Source: Erwinia sp. S63 (GTDB taxonomy: Bacteria > Pseudomonadota > Gammaproteobacteria > Enterobacterales > Enterobacteriaceae). Taken from it: DNA of 64,000 nt. The stretch covers positions 140,902 to 204,901 of the forward strand of contig NZ_JACVUP010000013.1 of the NCBI RefSeq assembly GCF_016625195.1, read 5' to 3'. Position 1 is the stretch's first letter. Every line of letters begins with the position of its first letter. Positions 19,577 through 28,707 of the stretch are shown here, piece by piece. The notes below the pieces were generated by a model. The model saw nothing but the letters and a program-made list of their open reading frames with translations, had not been told where the DNA came from and ran no database searches. Both the position numbers and the translations under genes were made by a program.

Positions 19577-21679
19577 ATGCTGCTGGTTACCTGGGATAGC
19601 GTTCTGGTCACGGTTTCATTAATCGTGGCCTTCATTGCTGCGTTTACCGCACTGGATACGGCCGGACGCGTCGCGGTATCACGCGGCTGTCTGGCAAAAA
19701 TGTGGCTGGTCGGCGGCGGCACCGCCATGGGCATTGGTATTTGGGCGATGCACTTTATCGGCATGCTGGCGATGATGATGCCGATGACCATGCGTTACGA
19801 CATCACTCTCACCGCGCTTTCCCTGCTGGTGGCGATCCTCTCGTCCATCTTTGCCTTCGCGCAGGGCGTTCAGGGTAGCCATCTGACCCCACGTCGGCTG
19901 GTGCGTGGCACCCTGATACTCGGCAGCGGCGTGGTGGCGATGCATTTCACCGGCATGAATGCCCTGTTGATTGAACCGGCGATTCGCTGGGATCTGCCGC
20001 TGGTCGCGCTCTCCGTGGTGATTGCCTATGCCGCTTCAGGTGCGGCACTGTGGCTGGCGTTTCATCTGCGTCAGGGCGAGAGTGTGTGGATTATGCGCGT
20101 CTGCGCGGCACTGGTGATGGGTATTGCCATCGCCGGGATGCACTACTCCGGCATGGCTGCGGCGGAGTACAGCATGCCGAGCACCATGCAGCAGCATCAT
20201 GGCATCAGTGAGGATGGACTGGCGGTGTGGGTGACCATTATCACGCTGTCCATTCTCGGCCTCACGCTGCTGGTTTCGATGCTGGACGCCCAGCTGCGCG
20301 CGGCGCGTCTGGCGGCCAAGCTCAAGCGTGCCAACAGTGAACTGCGCCAGCTGGCGATGCATGACAATCTCACTTCGCTTCCCAACCGCGTGCTGCTGGA
20401 GCAGCAGCTGACGGCGCAGATCAAGCAAGCCACTTTGCAGGATGAGACTTTTGCGCTGATGTTTATGGATCTCGACGGCTTTAAAGCGGTCAATGATACC
20501 TGGGGCCATCACGTGGGCGACCGCTTGTTGATTGCGGTGGCTGAGCGCTTGCGCGCGCAGTTGGGTGCGGACGTGCTACTGGCGCGACTCGGGGGCGATG
20601 AATTTGTGCTGCTGTGTCCGCAATACCATGATTTGCAAGCCTCAGCGCTGGCGCAGCAGCTGGTGAATGCCATTGATTTGCCGTTCGAGCTGGATCGTTA
20701 CTCACTGCGGGTGTCGCTGAGTATCGGCATCGTGGTGTTCCCGCAGCACGGTCGTAGCCAGCAGGAGATGATGTTCAACGCCGACTCCGCCATGTATCAC
20801 ACCAAGCACAGCGGCCGAAACGGCTGGTGCCTGTTTGAACCGGTGATGAGCGCCGTGGCACAGCATCAGCTGGCGCTGGCGAATGACCTGTGGAATGCGC
20901 TGGAATATCAGGAAATGTGCCTGTTCTATCAGCCAAAATTCCGCGCAGGCGGCACGGTGCTGATGGGCTTCGAAGCGCTGCTGCGCTGGCAGCATCCGCG
21001 TCGCGGTTTACTGATGCCGGATATGTTCCTGCCGCGTGCTGAGAAAACCGGGCAAATCGTGGCGCTGGGCAATTGGGTAATCAACGAAGCGTGCCGTCAG
21101 TTAAAGCAGTGGCACGATGAAGGCCATCGTGACTGGAGCGTATCGGTCAATCTTTCAGCGTTGCAGTTCCATCAGCGCGATCTTATCGATAGCTTACGCC
21201 ATGCACTGCTGCGCTATCAGCTGCCAGAGGGCGCGCTGATGCTGGAGATTACCGAGAATATCGCGATGCGCGATCCGCAGTTCAGCCAAATGCGCATTGC
21301 CGAGTTGCACCAGCTGGGTGTGAAAGTGGCGATCGATAACTTCGGCATCGGCTATGCCAATTTACTGCATCTGAAGCATCTGGAAGCGACCGAGCTGAAA
21401 ATCGATCGCGCCTTTATTAACAGCCTGCGAGCCGACAGCGAAGACGCCACCGTCGTGAGCGCGATGCTGACGCTGGCACAAAGTCTCAATCTGCGCATGG
21501 TGGCCGAGGGAGTGGAAACCGAGGAGCAACAGCGTCTGCTGACCGGACTCGGTTTCGACACGCTGCAGGGCTATCTGCTGGGCAAGCCCACACCGGCAGA
21601 GCGTGTCGGTGAATTTACCGCTGCGCTTACTGTACCGCCGCTGTTTGCAGAGCACCCGCTGCCATTAACCAGCGCCTGA
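19577..21679 (+). CDS. MHYT-GGDEF-EAL membrane protein with altered EAL active site
   Basis: A 700-residue c-di-GMP signalling protein. The N-terminal MHYT domain (about 1-235) has seven membrane segments and the motifs MHFIGM, MHFTGM and MHYSGM, thought to bind copper and sense a diatomic gas. The GGDEF domain is about 255-425 with intact GGDEF at 339-343. An EAL domain follows (about 440-690). The RxxD inhibitory site is absent. In the EAL domain the usual DDFGTGYSSL reads DNFGIGYANL, so the second metal-binding aspartate (position 588) is Asn. The start at 19577 has taggag upstream and matches the start of the paralogue. Diguanylate cyclase activity is likely; phosphodiesterase activity is doubtful. 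Confidence 0.9.
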   Translation: MLLVTWDSVLVTVSLIVAFIAAFTALDTAGRVAVSRGCLAKMWLVGGGTAMGIGIWAMHFIGMLAMMMPMTMRYDITLTALSLLVAILSSIFAFAQGVQGSHLTPRRLVRGTLILGSGVVAMHFTGMNALLIEPAIRWDLPLVALSVVIAYAASGAALWLAFHLRQGESVWIMRVCAALVMGIAIAGMHYSGMAAAEYSMPSTMQQHHGISEDGLAVWVTIITLSILGLTLLVSMLDAQLRAARLAAKLKRANSELRQLAMHDNLTSLPNRVLLEQQLTAQIKQATLQDETFALMFMDLDGFKAVNDTWGHHVGDRLLIAVAERLRAQLGADVLLARLGGDEFVLLCPQYHDLQASALAQQLVNAIDLPFELDRYSLRVSLSIGIVVFPQHGRSQQEMMFNADSAMYHTKHSGRNGWCLFEPVMSAVAQHQLALANDLWNALEYQEMCLFYQPKFRAGGTVLMGFEALLRWQHPRRGLLMPDMFLPRAEKTGQIVALGNWVINEACRQLKQWHDEGHRDWSVSVNLSALQFHQRDLIDSLRHALLRYQLPEGALMLEITENIAMRDPQFSQMRIAELHQLGVKVAIDNFGIGYANLLHLKHLEATELKIDRAFINSLRADSEDATVVSAMLTLAQSLNLRMVAEGVETEEQQRLLTGLGFDTLQGYLLGKPTPAERVGEFTAALTVPPLFAEHPLPLTSA

Positions 21680-21838
21680 TAAACATTTTTTATTTTCTTC
21701 CACATCGGAAGGTTTCATCGTTCAAAGACTCAAATCGGCAGTGATCCTGCCGATAAAACACACAATAAAACCTATAGCCTTGACTTTTTTTCATAACACC
21801 ACAGCTGATTGATAACGGCTTTAACTTGGGAAATCACT

Positions 21839-23929
21839 ATGTTAGTGACTTCGTACGATTCGTTTACTGTCATCGTTTCCATTCTGGTGGCGATGCTGGC
21901 CTCGTTTACCGCGCTGGATATGGCGGGACGCGTGGCTTCTTCAACTGGCAAGGTGGCGCTGGTTTGGTTATTAGGCGGTGGATTCGCCATGGGCGTGGGC
22001 GTCTGGGCGATGCATTTCATCGGCATGTTGTCGATGAGCCTGGATATGGTGATGAGCTACGATCCGCTGCTGACCGCTACCTCAATGGCGGTGGCGATTC
22101 TGGCGTCGATATTTGCCTTGTGGCTGGTGTGCTCATCACATGAACTCTCCTGGCGGCGCTTAACGGGCGGGGCTTTTGTGCTCGGTTCCGGCGTGGTTGC
22201 CATGCACTACATGGGCATGGCTGCACTGATGTTTTCGCCGGGCATCACCTGGAACTGGGGCTGGGTGGCCGCTTCAGTAGTTATTGCGCTGGTGGCATCG
22301 GGTGCGGCACTGTGGCTGGCCTTTAACCTGCGTGAAGGACATGGACGCGTGACCATTCTGCGTCTCGGTGCTTCGGTAGTGATGGGCTGCGCCATTGCCG
22401 GTATGCACTACACCGGCATGGCGGCGGCCAGCTTCCCGGAGATGAGTCACGCCACGCACATGGGCGTCAACAGCAACTGGCTGGCGATTGTGGTCACTGT
22501 GGTGACGCTGGCGATCCTCGGCATTACCTTGCTGGTTTCGATGCTGGATGCACGCCTGCAAGCGCGCACCTCAATCCTTGCGCACTCGCTGGCTGAAGCC
22601 AACCGCGAGCTGGCACAACTGGCGCTGCACGATAACCTGACGCGCCTGCCAAACCGTATTTTGCTGGAAGATCGTCTGGAGCAATCGATCAACAAAGCCA
22701 ATCGCGAGAAGTCGCAGTTTGCGCTGATGTTTATGGATCTGGATGGCTTCAAAGCAGTCAATGACGCCTTTGGTCACCATGTGGGTGACAACCTGCTGAT
22801 TGCCGTGGCCGAGCGCATGATCGGCCAGATGAAAGGGCACTACACCCTGGCACGTATGGGCGGTGACGAGTTCGTGCTGCTGATCGAAATCGATGAGCCC
22901 AATGACGCCGCAGCGGTAGCGGATGCATTGGTGAAAGCGGTCGATCGTCCGTTTGATATTTCGCGCTATGAGCTGGTGGTGTCGCTGAGTATCGGCATCG
23001 CGGTTTATCCTGGCGACGGCAAAGATGAGCGCGAGCTGATGTTTAACGCCGACGCCGCGATGTACCACACCAAAAACAACGGTCGTAACGGCTACAACTT
23101 CTTCCAGCCATCGATGAACACCCTGGCGCAGTCGCAGCTACAGCTGAATAACGATCTGTGGCAAGCGCTGGATAACGAAGAGTTACGTCTGTTCTATCAG
23201 CCAAAATATTGTGCGCCGAGCGGCCCGATTCTTGGCTTTGAAGCCCTGTTACGTTGGGAGCATCCGACACGCGGTTTACTGGCACCGGACAAATTCCTGC
23301 CGATTGCTGAGAAGACCGGCATGATCATCAACATCGGCAACTGGGTGATCAACGAAGCCTGCCGTCAATTGCACTGCTGGCATCTGCAGGGCCATCCACA
23401 CTGGTCGGTGGCGGTGAACCTCTCCGCGCTGCAGTTTGAGCAGAGCAACCTGGTAGAAACCGTCACCCAGGCGCTGGCACAGCACAAGATACCGGCCGAA
23501 TTGCTGACGCTGGAAGTCACCGAAACCACCGCGATGCGCGATCCGGAAGAGAGTGTGCGTATTCTGACGCAACTGACGGATATGGGCGTGAAAGCCTCGA
23601 TTGATGATTTCGGTACCGGCTATTCAAGCCTGCTGTATCTCAAACGTTTGCCCGCAAGTGAACTGAAGATTGACCGCGCCTTCGTCAATGAACTGCAGGC
23701 GAAATCAGAAGATGCCACCATTGTCTCTGCGATTGTGGCACTGGCGCAGTCGCTGGATCTCAAAGTGGTGGCAGAAGGCGTGGAAACCCAGGAGCAGCAA
23801 TCCTTCCTCACCGGCCTGGGCTGCGATACCTTGCAGGGTTATTTGCTGGGCAGGCCGGTGCCGCCGGACCGTATCCACGAACTGCCGAATTTTGTCGAAA
23901 AGGAGCAGCAACGGGTGCAGTTGCCGTAA
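21839..23929 (+). CDS. MHYT-GGDEF-EAL membrane protein (paralogue)
   Basis: A 696-residue paralogue of the preceding gene with the same layout: a seven-helix MHYT sensor (MHFIGM, MHYMGM, MHYTGM), GGDEF domain (ARMGGDEFVLL) and EAL domain (FEALLRWEHP). Here the EAL catalytic set is complete, with DDFGTGYSSL at about 589-598, so phosphodiesterase activity is expected. There is no RxxD inhibitory site before GGDEF. The start at 21839 (MLVTSYDSF) aligns with the paralogue and has ggga upstream. The 159-bp gap between the two genes suggests tandem duplication with separate ribosome-binding sites. Confidence 0.92.
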   Translation: MLVTSYDSFTVIVSILVAMLASFTALDMAGRVASSTGKVALVWLLGGGFAMGVGVWAMHFIGMLSMSLDMVMSYDPLLTATSMAVAILASIFALWLVCSSHELSWRRLTGGAFVLGSGVVAMHYMGMAALMFSPGITWNWGWVAASVVIALVASGAALWLAFNLREGHGRVTILRLGASVVMGCAIAGMHYTGMAAASFPEMSHATHMGVNSNWLAIVVTVVTLAILGITLLVSMLDARLQARTSILAHSLAEANRELAQLALHDNLTRLPNRILLEDRLEQSINKANREKSQFALMFMDLDGFKAVNDAFGHHVGDNLLIAVAERMIGQMKGHYTLARMGGDEFVLLIEIDEPNDAAAVADALVKAVDRPFDISRYELVVSLSIGIAVYPGDGKDERELMFNADAAMYHTKNNGRNGYNFFQPSMNTLAQSQLQLNNDLWQALDNEELRLFYQPKYCAPSGPILGFEALLRWEHPTRGLLAPDKFLPIAEKTGMIINIGNWVINEACRQLHCWHLQGHPHWSVAVNLSALQFEQSNLVETVTQALAQHKIPAELLTLEVTETTAMRDPEESVRILTQLTDMGVKASIDDFGTGYSSLLYLKRLPASELKIDRAFVNELQAKSEDATIVSAIVALAQSLDLKVVAEGVETQEQQSFLTGLGCDTLQGYLLGRPVPPDRIHELPNFVEKEQQRVQLP

Positions 23930-23999
23930 GACAAGGGTGCGGTGATGAGCCGCATCCCAAACGCAGGGGAAAGTGTACTTCTCTGCGCCGCTAAGCATG

Positions 24000-24075
24000 A
24001 GTGCTTGAGTCAATTTCCCTGCCCACCAATGCCTCTCTCGCTTGCGGGAGTGGGCCTGGGTGAGGGAAAATAGCC
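24000..24075. repeat. Dispersed palindromic repeat (ctctcgcttgcgggagtgg type)
   Basis: Between the MHYT gene and ydcR lies a GC-rich stretch containing the inverted repeat ctctcgcttgcgggag followed by a cctgggtgaggg tail, preceded by the imperfect complement ccctgcccacc. It looks like an enterobacterial dispersed palindromic repeat. No second copy was found in this window. Confidence 0.4.
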
Positions 24076-24102
24076 GCACTCATTTCCAATATCGGAGCCA
24101 GG

Positions 24103-25518
24103 GTGGCGAAATATCAGCAGTTGGTTGATCAACTTCGGATGCAGATCGAAGCGCGCATCTGGCCACCGGGCGAAAAGTTGCCGTCATTACGTCAGCAGGC
24201 GGAGCAAAGCGGCCTAAGCCTGATGACGGTGATGCACGCTTATGAAGTGCTGGAAAGCCAGGGCTGGATCCTGTCAAAGCCGCAATCTGGTTACTACGTT
24301 GCACCACGAGCCGCCGAAAGCCGCCCGCGTCTGCCCACCCAGGCGATCGCCAAAACCGAGCAGGCGGACACTAACAGCTTCGTGTTTGATGTGCTGCAAG
24401 CCACGCGCGATCCCGCCATCATGCCGTTTGGCTCCGCCTTTCCCGATCCTGAACTCTTCCCGCAGCGTCAACTGATGCGCTCGCTGGTCAAAGTCTCGCA
24501 CAATCTGAAACCCAGCGATGCCCTGAACAACCTGCCGCCCGGCAACGAAGCGCTGCGTAAGATTCTGGCGCAACGTTATGCCCAGCAGGGCATCACCTTG
24601 TCGCCGGACGATATCGTGATCACCAACGGCGCGATGGAAGCGCTCAACCTCAGCCTGCAAGCGGTGACCGAACCCGGTGATTGGGTGGTGATCGAAAATC
24701 CTTCGTTCTACGGGGCTTTGCAGGTGATTGAGCGCCTGAAATTGAATGCGATTGCCATCGCCAGCGATGTCGAGCAGGGCATCGATCTCGACGAACTGGA
24801 GCAGGCGCTGCAACGCTGGCCGGTCAAAGCCTGCTGGCTGATGACCAACCGACAAAATCCGCTCGGCTTTACTCTGAGCGTTGAGCGTAAACAGCAATTG
24901 GTTGCGCTGCTGGCACGCTACAAGGTCGCGATGATTGAGGACGATGTTTACAGCGATCTCTACAGCGGCCACGATAAGCCTTTGCCTGCCAAAGCCTTTG
25001 ATCGTGATGGGAATGTGCTGCATTGCGGCAGCTTTTCGAAGAATCTGGTAGCGGGATTTCGCGTCGGTTGGGTAGCTGCCGGGCGCTACGCGCAGCGCGT
25101 ACAGCGCATTCAGCTCATGAGCACGCTCTCAACCAGCGCGCCGATGCAACTGGCACTGGCCGACTTCCTCAGCACCCGCAGCTACGACACGCACTTAAAG
25201 AAGCTGCGCCAGACGCTGGCAAAGCGTAAGCAACTGGCCCAGCAAGCATTGCGCCGTGTGCTGCCTGCTGATGCGCAGATCGGTGATACGCCGGGCGGCT
25301 ATTTCCTGTGGATTACGCTGCCGGAGCACATCAATACGACGCAGCTTTATCATCTGGCGTTGAAAGAGGGCATCAGCATCGCGCCCGGTCAGCTGTTCTC
25401 GGGCAGTGAAGGGTTCAGCCACTGTTTCCGCTTCAACACCGCCTGGCCGTGGGATGCCCGCGCCGAGGCAGCGGTGGAGACGTTGGGAAAATTGATTGCT
25501 CAGCTGGAGTCGCCATAA
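24103..25518 (+). CDS. ydcR: MocR-type regulator with aminotransferase domain (YdcR)
   Basis: A 471-residue fusion of a GntR-type winged helix (about 1-70, KYQQLVDQLRMQIEARIWPPGEKLPSLR) with a fold-type I PLP aminotransferase-like domain (about 95-465). The PLP lysine is in CGSFSKNLVAGFRVGW. It follows E. coli YdcR, as I recall it, over its whole length. MocR-family proteins are usually PLP-responsive regulators; the targets of YdcR are not known to me. The start is GTG at 24103 with ggagcca upstream. The stop codon lies inside the first unit of a tandem hairpin repeat. Confidence 0.9.
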   Translation: MAKYQQLVDQLRMQIEARIWPPGEKLPSLRQQAEQSGLSLMTVMHAYEVLESQGWILSKPQSGYYVAPRAAESRPRLPTQAIAKTEQADTNSFVFDVLQATRDPAIMPFGSAFPDPELFPQRQLMRSLVKVSHNLKPSDALNNLPPGNEALRKILAQRYAQQGITLSPDDIVITNGAMEALNLSLQAVTEPGDWVVIENPSFYGALQVIERLKLNAIAIASDVEQGIDLDELEQALQRWPVKACWLMTNRQNPLGFTLSVERKQQLVALLARYKVAMIEDDVYSDLYSGHDKPLPAKAFDRDGNVLHCGSFSKNLVAGFRVGWVAAGRYAQRVQRIQLMSTLSTSAPMQLALADFLSTRSYDTHLKKLRQTLAKRKQLAQQALRRVLPADAQIGDTPGGYFLWITLPEHINTTQLYHLALKEGISIAPGQLFSGSEGFSHCFRFNTAWPWDARAEAAVETLGKLIAQLESP

Positions 25519-25685
25519 ATGGCGACACGATAAATTCGGCTGACGTTAATGGCGGCATACAGAAGCGGTCACCATAAATGGCGACGCTACAAATGCGGCG
25601 GACATAAATAGCGGCATTGAGAGGCGGTCGCCATAATTTGCGACCGATAAATGCCGCTGCTGTATATGGCGAAATGCCGAACAGT
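25509..25685. repeat. Three tandem 59-bp hairpin units after ydcR
   Basis: The motif gtcgccataaatggcgac, an inverted repeat with 8-bp arms, occurs at 25509-25526, 25568-25585 (one mismatch: gtcaccat) and 25627-25644 (ataatttg form), each exactly 59 bp apart. The spacer of each unit holds a second imperfect stem around ggcggcat/atgcggc. The first hairpin overlaps the last codons of ydcR. A related gtcgccat...atggcgat hairpin lies after another gene at 42422. Confidence 0.85.
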
Positions 25686-25739
25686 TAAGCCATGAATGGA
25701 CTAACCGCACCTGCATGAACGGATTAACCGCACCTGCGG

Positions 25740-25767
25740 TAGCGGCGCGATTTTTCGCGCATTTATG
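25740..25767. repeat. REP-like palindrome, copy A
   Basis: The sequence tagcggcgcgatttttcgcgc is one of three copies in this window of a short palindromic element with core gcggcgcgattYWTcgcgc. The others are near 44472 and 54010. It lies just before the ylaC stop, preceded by two copies of a ctaaccgcacctgc-like direct repeat (25698-25738). Confidence 0.7.
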
Positions 25768-25791
25768 TGCACCTCGATTAATGGCTATTAA

Positions 25792-26274
25792 TCAGATGGA
25801 TGCCGCCTGTTTATTGCCCCATGTCAGGTAATAAACATCATAAAAATCCACTTCGCCTTTCTGCTTCATCAGGCGATCGATGCCGCTGCGCACGCGGTCG
25901 GGCGTGCCGGGATTTTCCACGATCTTATCCAGCGCCTGCTGCGAAACCGGCTGCACGTAATACCATTCACCGTTGTAGCAGACGCGCAAATCCAGCGTGT
26001 CGATATCCTCAAAACGGTATTTCGGGTTGATATCCATCAGCATCAGGAAACTCATCACCAATACAAAGGCGGTGGCGAACCAGAACGCTGGCCAGCCAAG
26101 CATGTCGGTGGAGAAGATCAGCGCCACGCACAGCGCGTAACACAGATACATGATCGCCCACAGCCCCGGATGGGTTTTGAGGAATGAAAAGCTAAAGCGT
26201 GGCAGATTATCGCGCTGGCCTTCACGGTTAAGCGTGGCGATTTCATCGAGCAGAATTTGTTTGATCGCTTCCAT
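25792..26274 (-). CDS. ylaC: YlaC-family inner-membrane protein
   Basis: A 160-residue protein with two adjacent membrane segments (about 38-56 and 60-80) between cytoplasmic ends. The segments FSFLKTHPGLW and YRFEDIDTLDLRVCYNGEWY and the end region KGEVDFYDVYYLTW match the E. coli YlaC family, as I recall it. The function is unknown to me. An agaggtga ribosome-binding site precedes the ATG. It is convergent with ydcR across a repeat-rich spacer. Confidence 0.82.
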   Translation of the reverse strand: MEAIKQILLDEIATLNREGQRDNLPRFSFSFLKTHPGLWAIMYLCYALCVALIFSTDMLGWPAFWFATAFVLVMSFLMLMDINPKYRFEDIDTLDLRVCYNGEWYYVQPVSQQALDKIVENPGTPDRVRSGIDRLMKQKGEVDFYDVYYLTWGNKQAASI

Positions 26275-26527
26275 AGTTCACCTCTGAATGTTACTGCCTG
26301 CCAGTTAATCACATAACAGTGAAGCGAATCAGACACAGATCCCGGGTGTTTTTTTATAACAGTTTATTAGCCGCTTTTCCGGCACCACAAAATGTTAAAT
26401 ATGTTGCCAGGTAATTTGGCTTTAGTAAGGTAAATCATTCTTTTATGTGAATTTTGTTGGTGGGCGCACATTGCAATGCCCCCGGGCTTTGCCACAATTA
26501 AGCAACGTGGCTTCCCGGAGAAAGAGT

Positions 26528-27142
26528 ATGACTGCCAACACTTCCAGCCTGCTGTTACTGATGTCTTTCGCCGCCGGTACCTTTTCAGCAGGTTCATCAA
26601 ATAATCCGCAGCATCTGATGCTGTCGGTGCCCTCGGGCGGCGTCCCGAACAACCTACTGCCGCTGATCATCTGGCCCGGCATTGCGCCTGACTATGATGA
26701 AGAGCTGCAAAGCGACAGCGCAGCCTGGTTTGAAAAAACCTTCACCGACAATGGTTGGCCTGCCGCATGGCGCGCGCCGATCTTCCCTTATACCCATTAC
26801 CATCCCAACACCCATGAAGTGCTAGGCGTGGCGTCAGGCTGGGCGGAAGTCCTGTTTGGCGGCGATAGCGGCCGTATGGTGACGCTGCGCGAGGGCGATG
26901 CGGTGCTAATCCCCGCCGGTGTCGGCCATAAACAGGTGTTTGCCTCGGACGATTTTTTCGCCGTTGGCGCCTATCCTGAAGGGATGTCCCCGGAAACCGT
27001 GCGTGATGAACCTTCTCGTTTACGCGCGGCGAAAGATCAAATTGCGCGCGTACCGTTACCGCATCGCGATCCTTTCACGGGTGGCGATGGGGCGATGACG
27101 GATATCTGGCTGCCAATTGCGCAGCAGTTAATGCACCAATAA
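26528..27142 (+). CDS. Cupin-domain protein (YjlB-like)
   Basis: A 204-residue single-cupin protein. The metal-binding cupin motifs are visible: HYHPNTHEVLGVASGWAEV (motif 1) and the PAGVGHKQVF region (motif 2). The overall pattern resembles the YjlB cupin family, whose function is not known. The start at 26528 was chosen over 26447 because ggagaaagag lies upstream and the extension is not family-like. The next operon starts 125 bp downstream with its own leader. Confidence 0.8.
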   Translation: MTANTSSLLLLMSFAAGTFSAGSSNNPQHLMLSVPSGGVPNNLLPLIIWPGIAPDYDEELQSDSAAWFEKTFTDNGWPAAWRAPIFPYTHYHPNTHEVLGVASGWAEVLFGGDSGRMVTLREGDAVLIPAGVGHKQVFASDDFFAVGAYPEGMSPETVRDEPSRLRAAKDQIARVPLPHRDPFTGGDGAMTDIWLPIAQQLMHQ

Positions 27143-27267
27143 GGTGCGAAAAAGCGTTTATCCGGCGCTGTCCCGCTATCGGGGCGCGTGTGCCATTAGG
27201 GGCGCAACCCTCTGGCACACTTTGTGCAGGAGAGGATCCAGGTCCTCTGACAAGCGCCGGGTAAATC

Positions 27268-28707
27268 ATGAAAGAAAGCTACCAGATAGCGTCACACTTC
27301 TATGATGAGATGTTATTGAGCAACGGCGAACACCGTGCGCACTATCAGCATTACTGGGAGTGGTTACAACAGGCGGACAAAGAGGCGGTGGCGCGGAAAC
27401 GCGAAGAAGCGGAACTGCTGTTTCATCGTGTGGGCATCACCTTCAACGTCTATGGTGAAGACGGCGGCGCGGAGCGGCTCATCCCGTTCGACAGCGTGCC
27501 GCGTATTATTCCGGCCAGTGAATGGGCGATGCTCGATCGCGGCATCCGCCAGCGCGTGCAAGCCCTGAATGCCTTCCTGCATGACATCTACCATCAACAG
27601 CACATCCTCAAGGCGGGCATCGTGCCGGCCGAGCAGGTATTGATCAACGATCAGTATCAGCCCTGCATGCAAGGCGTCGATCTGCATCGCAACATCTATG
27701 CGCATATTACCGGCGTCGATATGGTGCGTAACAATGACGGCGAATATTACGTCCTTGAGGACAACCTGCGCACGCCGTCCGGCGTCTCCTATATGCTGGA
27801 GAACCGTAAGATGATGATGCGCCTCTACCCGGAACTGTTTGTGGAACAGCACATTGCACCGGTGGAGCGTTATCCCTCACATCTGTTGCAAACTCTACGC
27901 GAAAGCTCACCGGTCAACGATCCGGTGGTGGTGGTGCTGACGCCGGGCCGCTTTAACAGCGCCTACTTCGAACACAGCTTCCTTGCGCAGCAGATGGGCG
28001 TCGAGCTGGTGGAAAGTGCCGATCTGTTTGTTAAAGACGGCGCGGTAATGATGCGCACCACTGCCGGGCCGTGCAAAGTCGATGTGATCTATCGCCGCGT
28101 CGATGATGCGTTCCTCGATCCGCTGGCGTTCCGTCCCGATTCGATGCTCGGCGTGCCGGGCCTGCTGTCGGTGTATCGAACCGGCAACGTGGTGCTGGCG
28201 AATGCTATTGGCACCGGCGTTGCCGATGACAAATCGATCTACCCTTACGTGCCGGATATGATCCGCTTCTATCTCGATGAAGATCCGATCCTCAATAACG
28301 TGCCGACCTGGCAGTGCCGCAAGCCGCAGGATCTGACTTACGTCCTCGCCAATCTCAGCAAAATGGTGGTGAAAGAGGTACACGGCGCCGGCGGTTACGG
28401 CATGTTGATTGGTCCGGTGGCCAGCCAGCAGGAGCTGAGCGATTTCCGCGATCGCTTAAGAGCACGCCCGGAAAACTACATCGCGCAGGACACGCTGTCG
28501 CTCTCCACCTGTCCGACGTTTATCGATAACGGTCTGGCACCGCGCCATATCGATTTGCGTCCCTTTGCCTTATGCGGAGCAGATATTCGTTTAGTGCCGG
28601 GTGGCTTAACCCGCGTGGCGCTGACCGAAGGTTCGCTGGTGGTGAACTCGTCGCAGGGCGGCGGCACCAAGGACACCTGGGTTCTGGAGGATGACGCATC
28701 ATGTTAA
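27268..28707 (+). CDS. Circularly permuted ATP-grasp protein (Anbu-operon peptide ligase)
   Basis: A 479-residue member of the circularly permuted ATP-grasp family. Recognisable segments are YVLEDNLRTPSGVSYMLENR, KEVHGAGGYGMLIGP (nucleotide-binding loop) and the C-terminal LTEGSLVVNSSQGGGTKDTWVL. ATP-grasp enzymes of this type are predicted to form peptide or amide bonds. It is the first of four tightly packed genes (7-bp overlap with the next) of an operon in which an ATP-grasp, an alpha-E protein, a transglutaminase and a proteasome-like peptidase are proposed to make and process a peptide tag or product. Substrate unknown. Confidence 0.9.
   Translation: MKESYQIASHFYDEMLLSNGEHRAHYQHYWEWLQQADKEAVARKREEAELLFHRVGITFNVYGEDGGAERLIPFDSVPRIIPASEWAMLDRGIRQRVQALNAFLHDIYHQQHILKAGIVPAEQVLINDQYQPCMQGVDLHRNIYAHITGVDMVRNNDGEYYVLEDNLRTPSGVSYMLENRKMMMRLYPELFVEQHIAPVERYPSHLLQTLRESSPVNDPVVVVLTPGRFNSAYFEHSFLAQQMGVELVESADLFVKDGAVMMRTTAGPCKVDVIYRRVDDAFLDPLAFRPDSMLGVPGLLSVYRTGNVVLANAIGTGVADDKSIYPYVPDMIRFYLDEDPILNNVPTWQCRKPQDLTYVLANLSKMVVKEVHGAGGYGMLIGPVASQQELSDFRDRLRARPENYIAQDTLSLSTCPTFIDNGLAPRHIDLRPFALCGADIRLVPGGLTRVALTEGSLVVNSSQGGGTKDTWVLEDDASC

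Noticed and set aside
25509..25685. CRISPR array
   Set aside because: The repeats are regularly spaced at 59 bp, but the spacers are themselves similar and palindromic, only three units exist and no cas genes are near.
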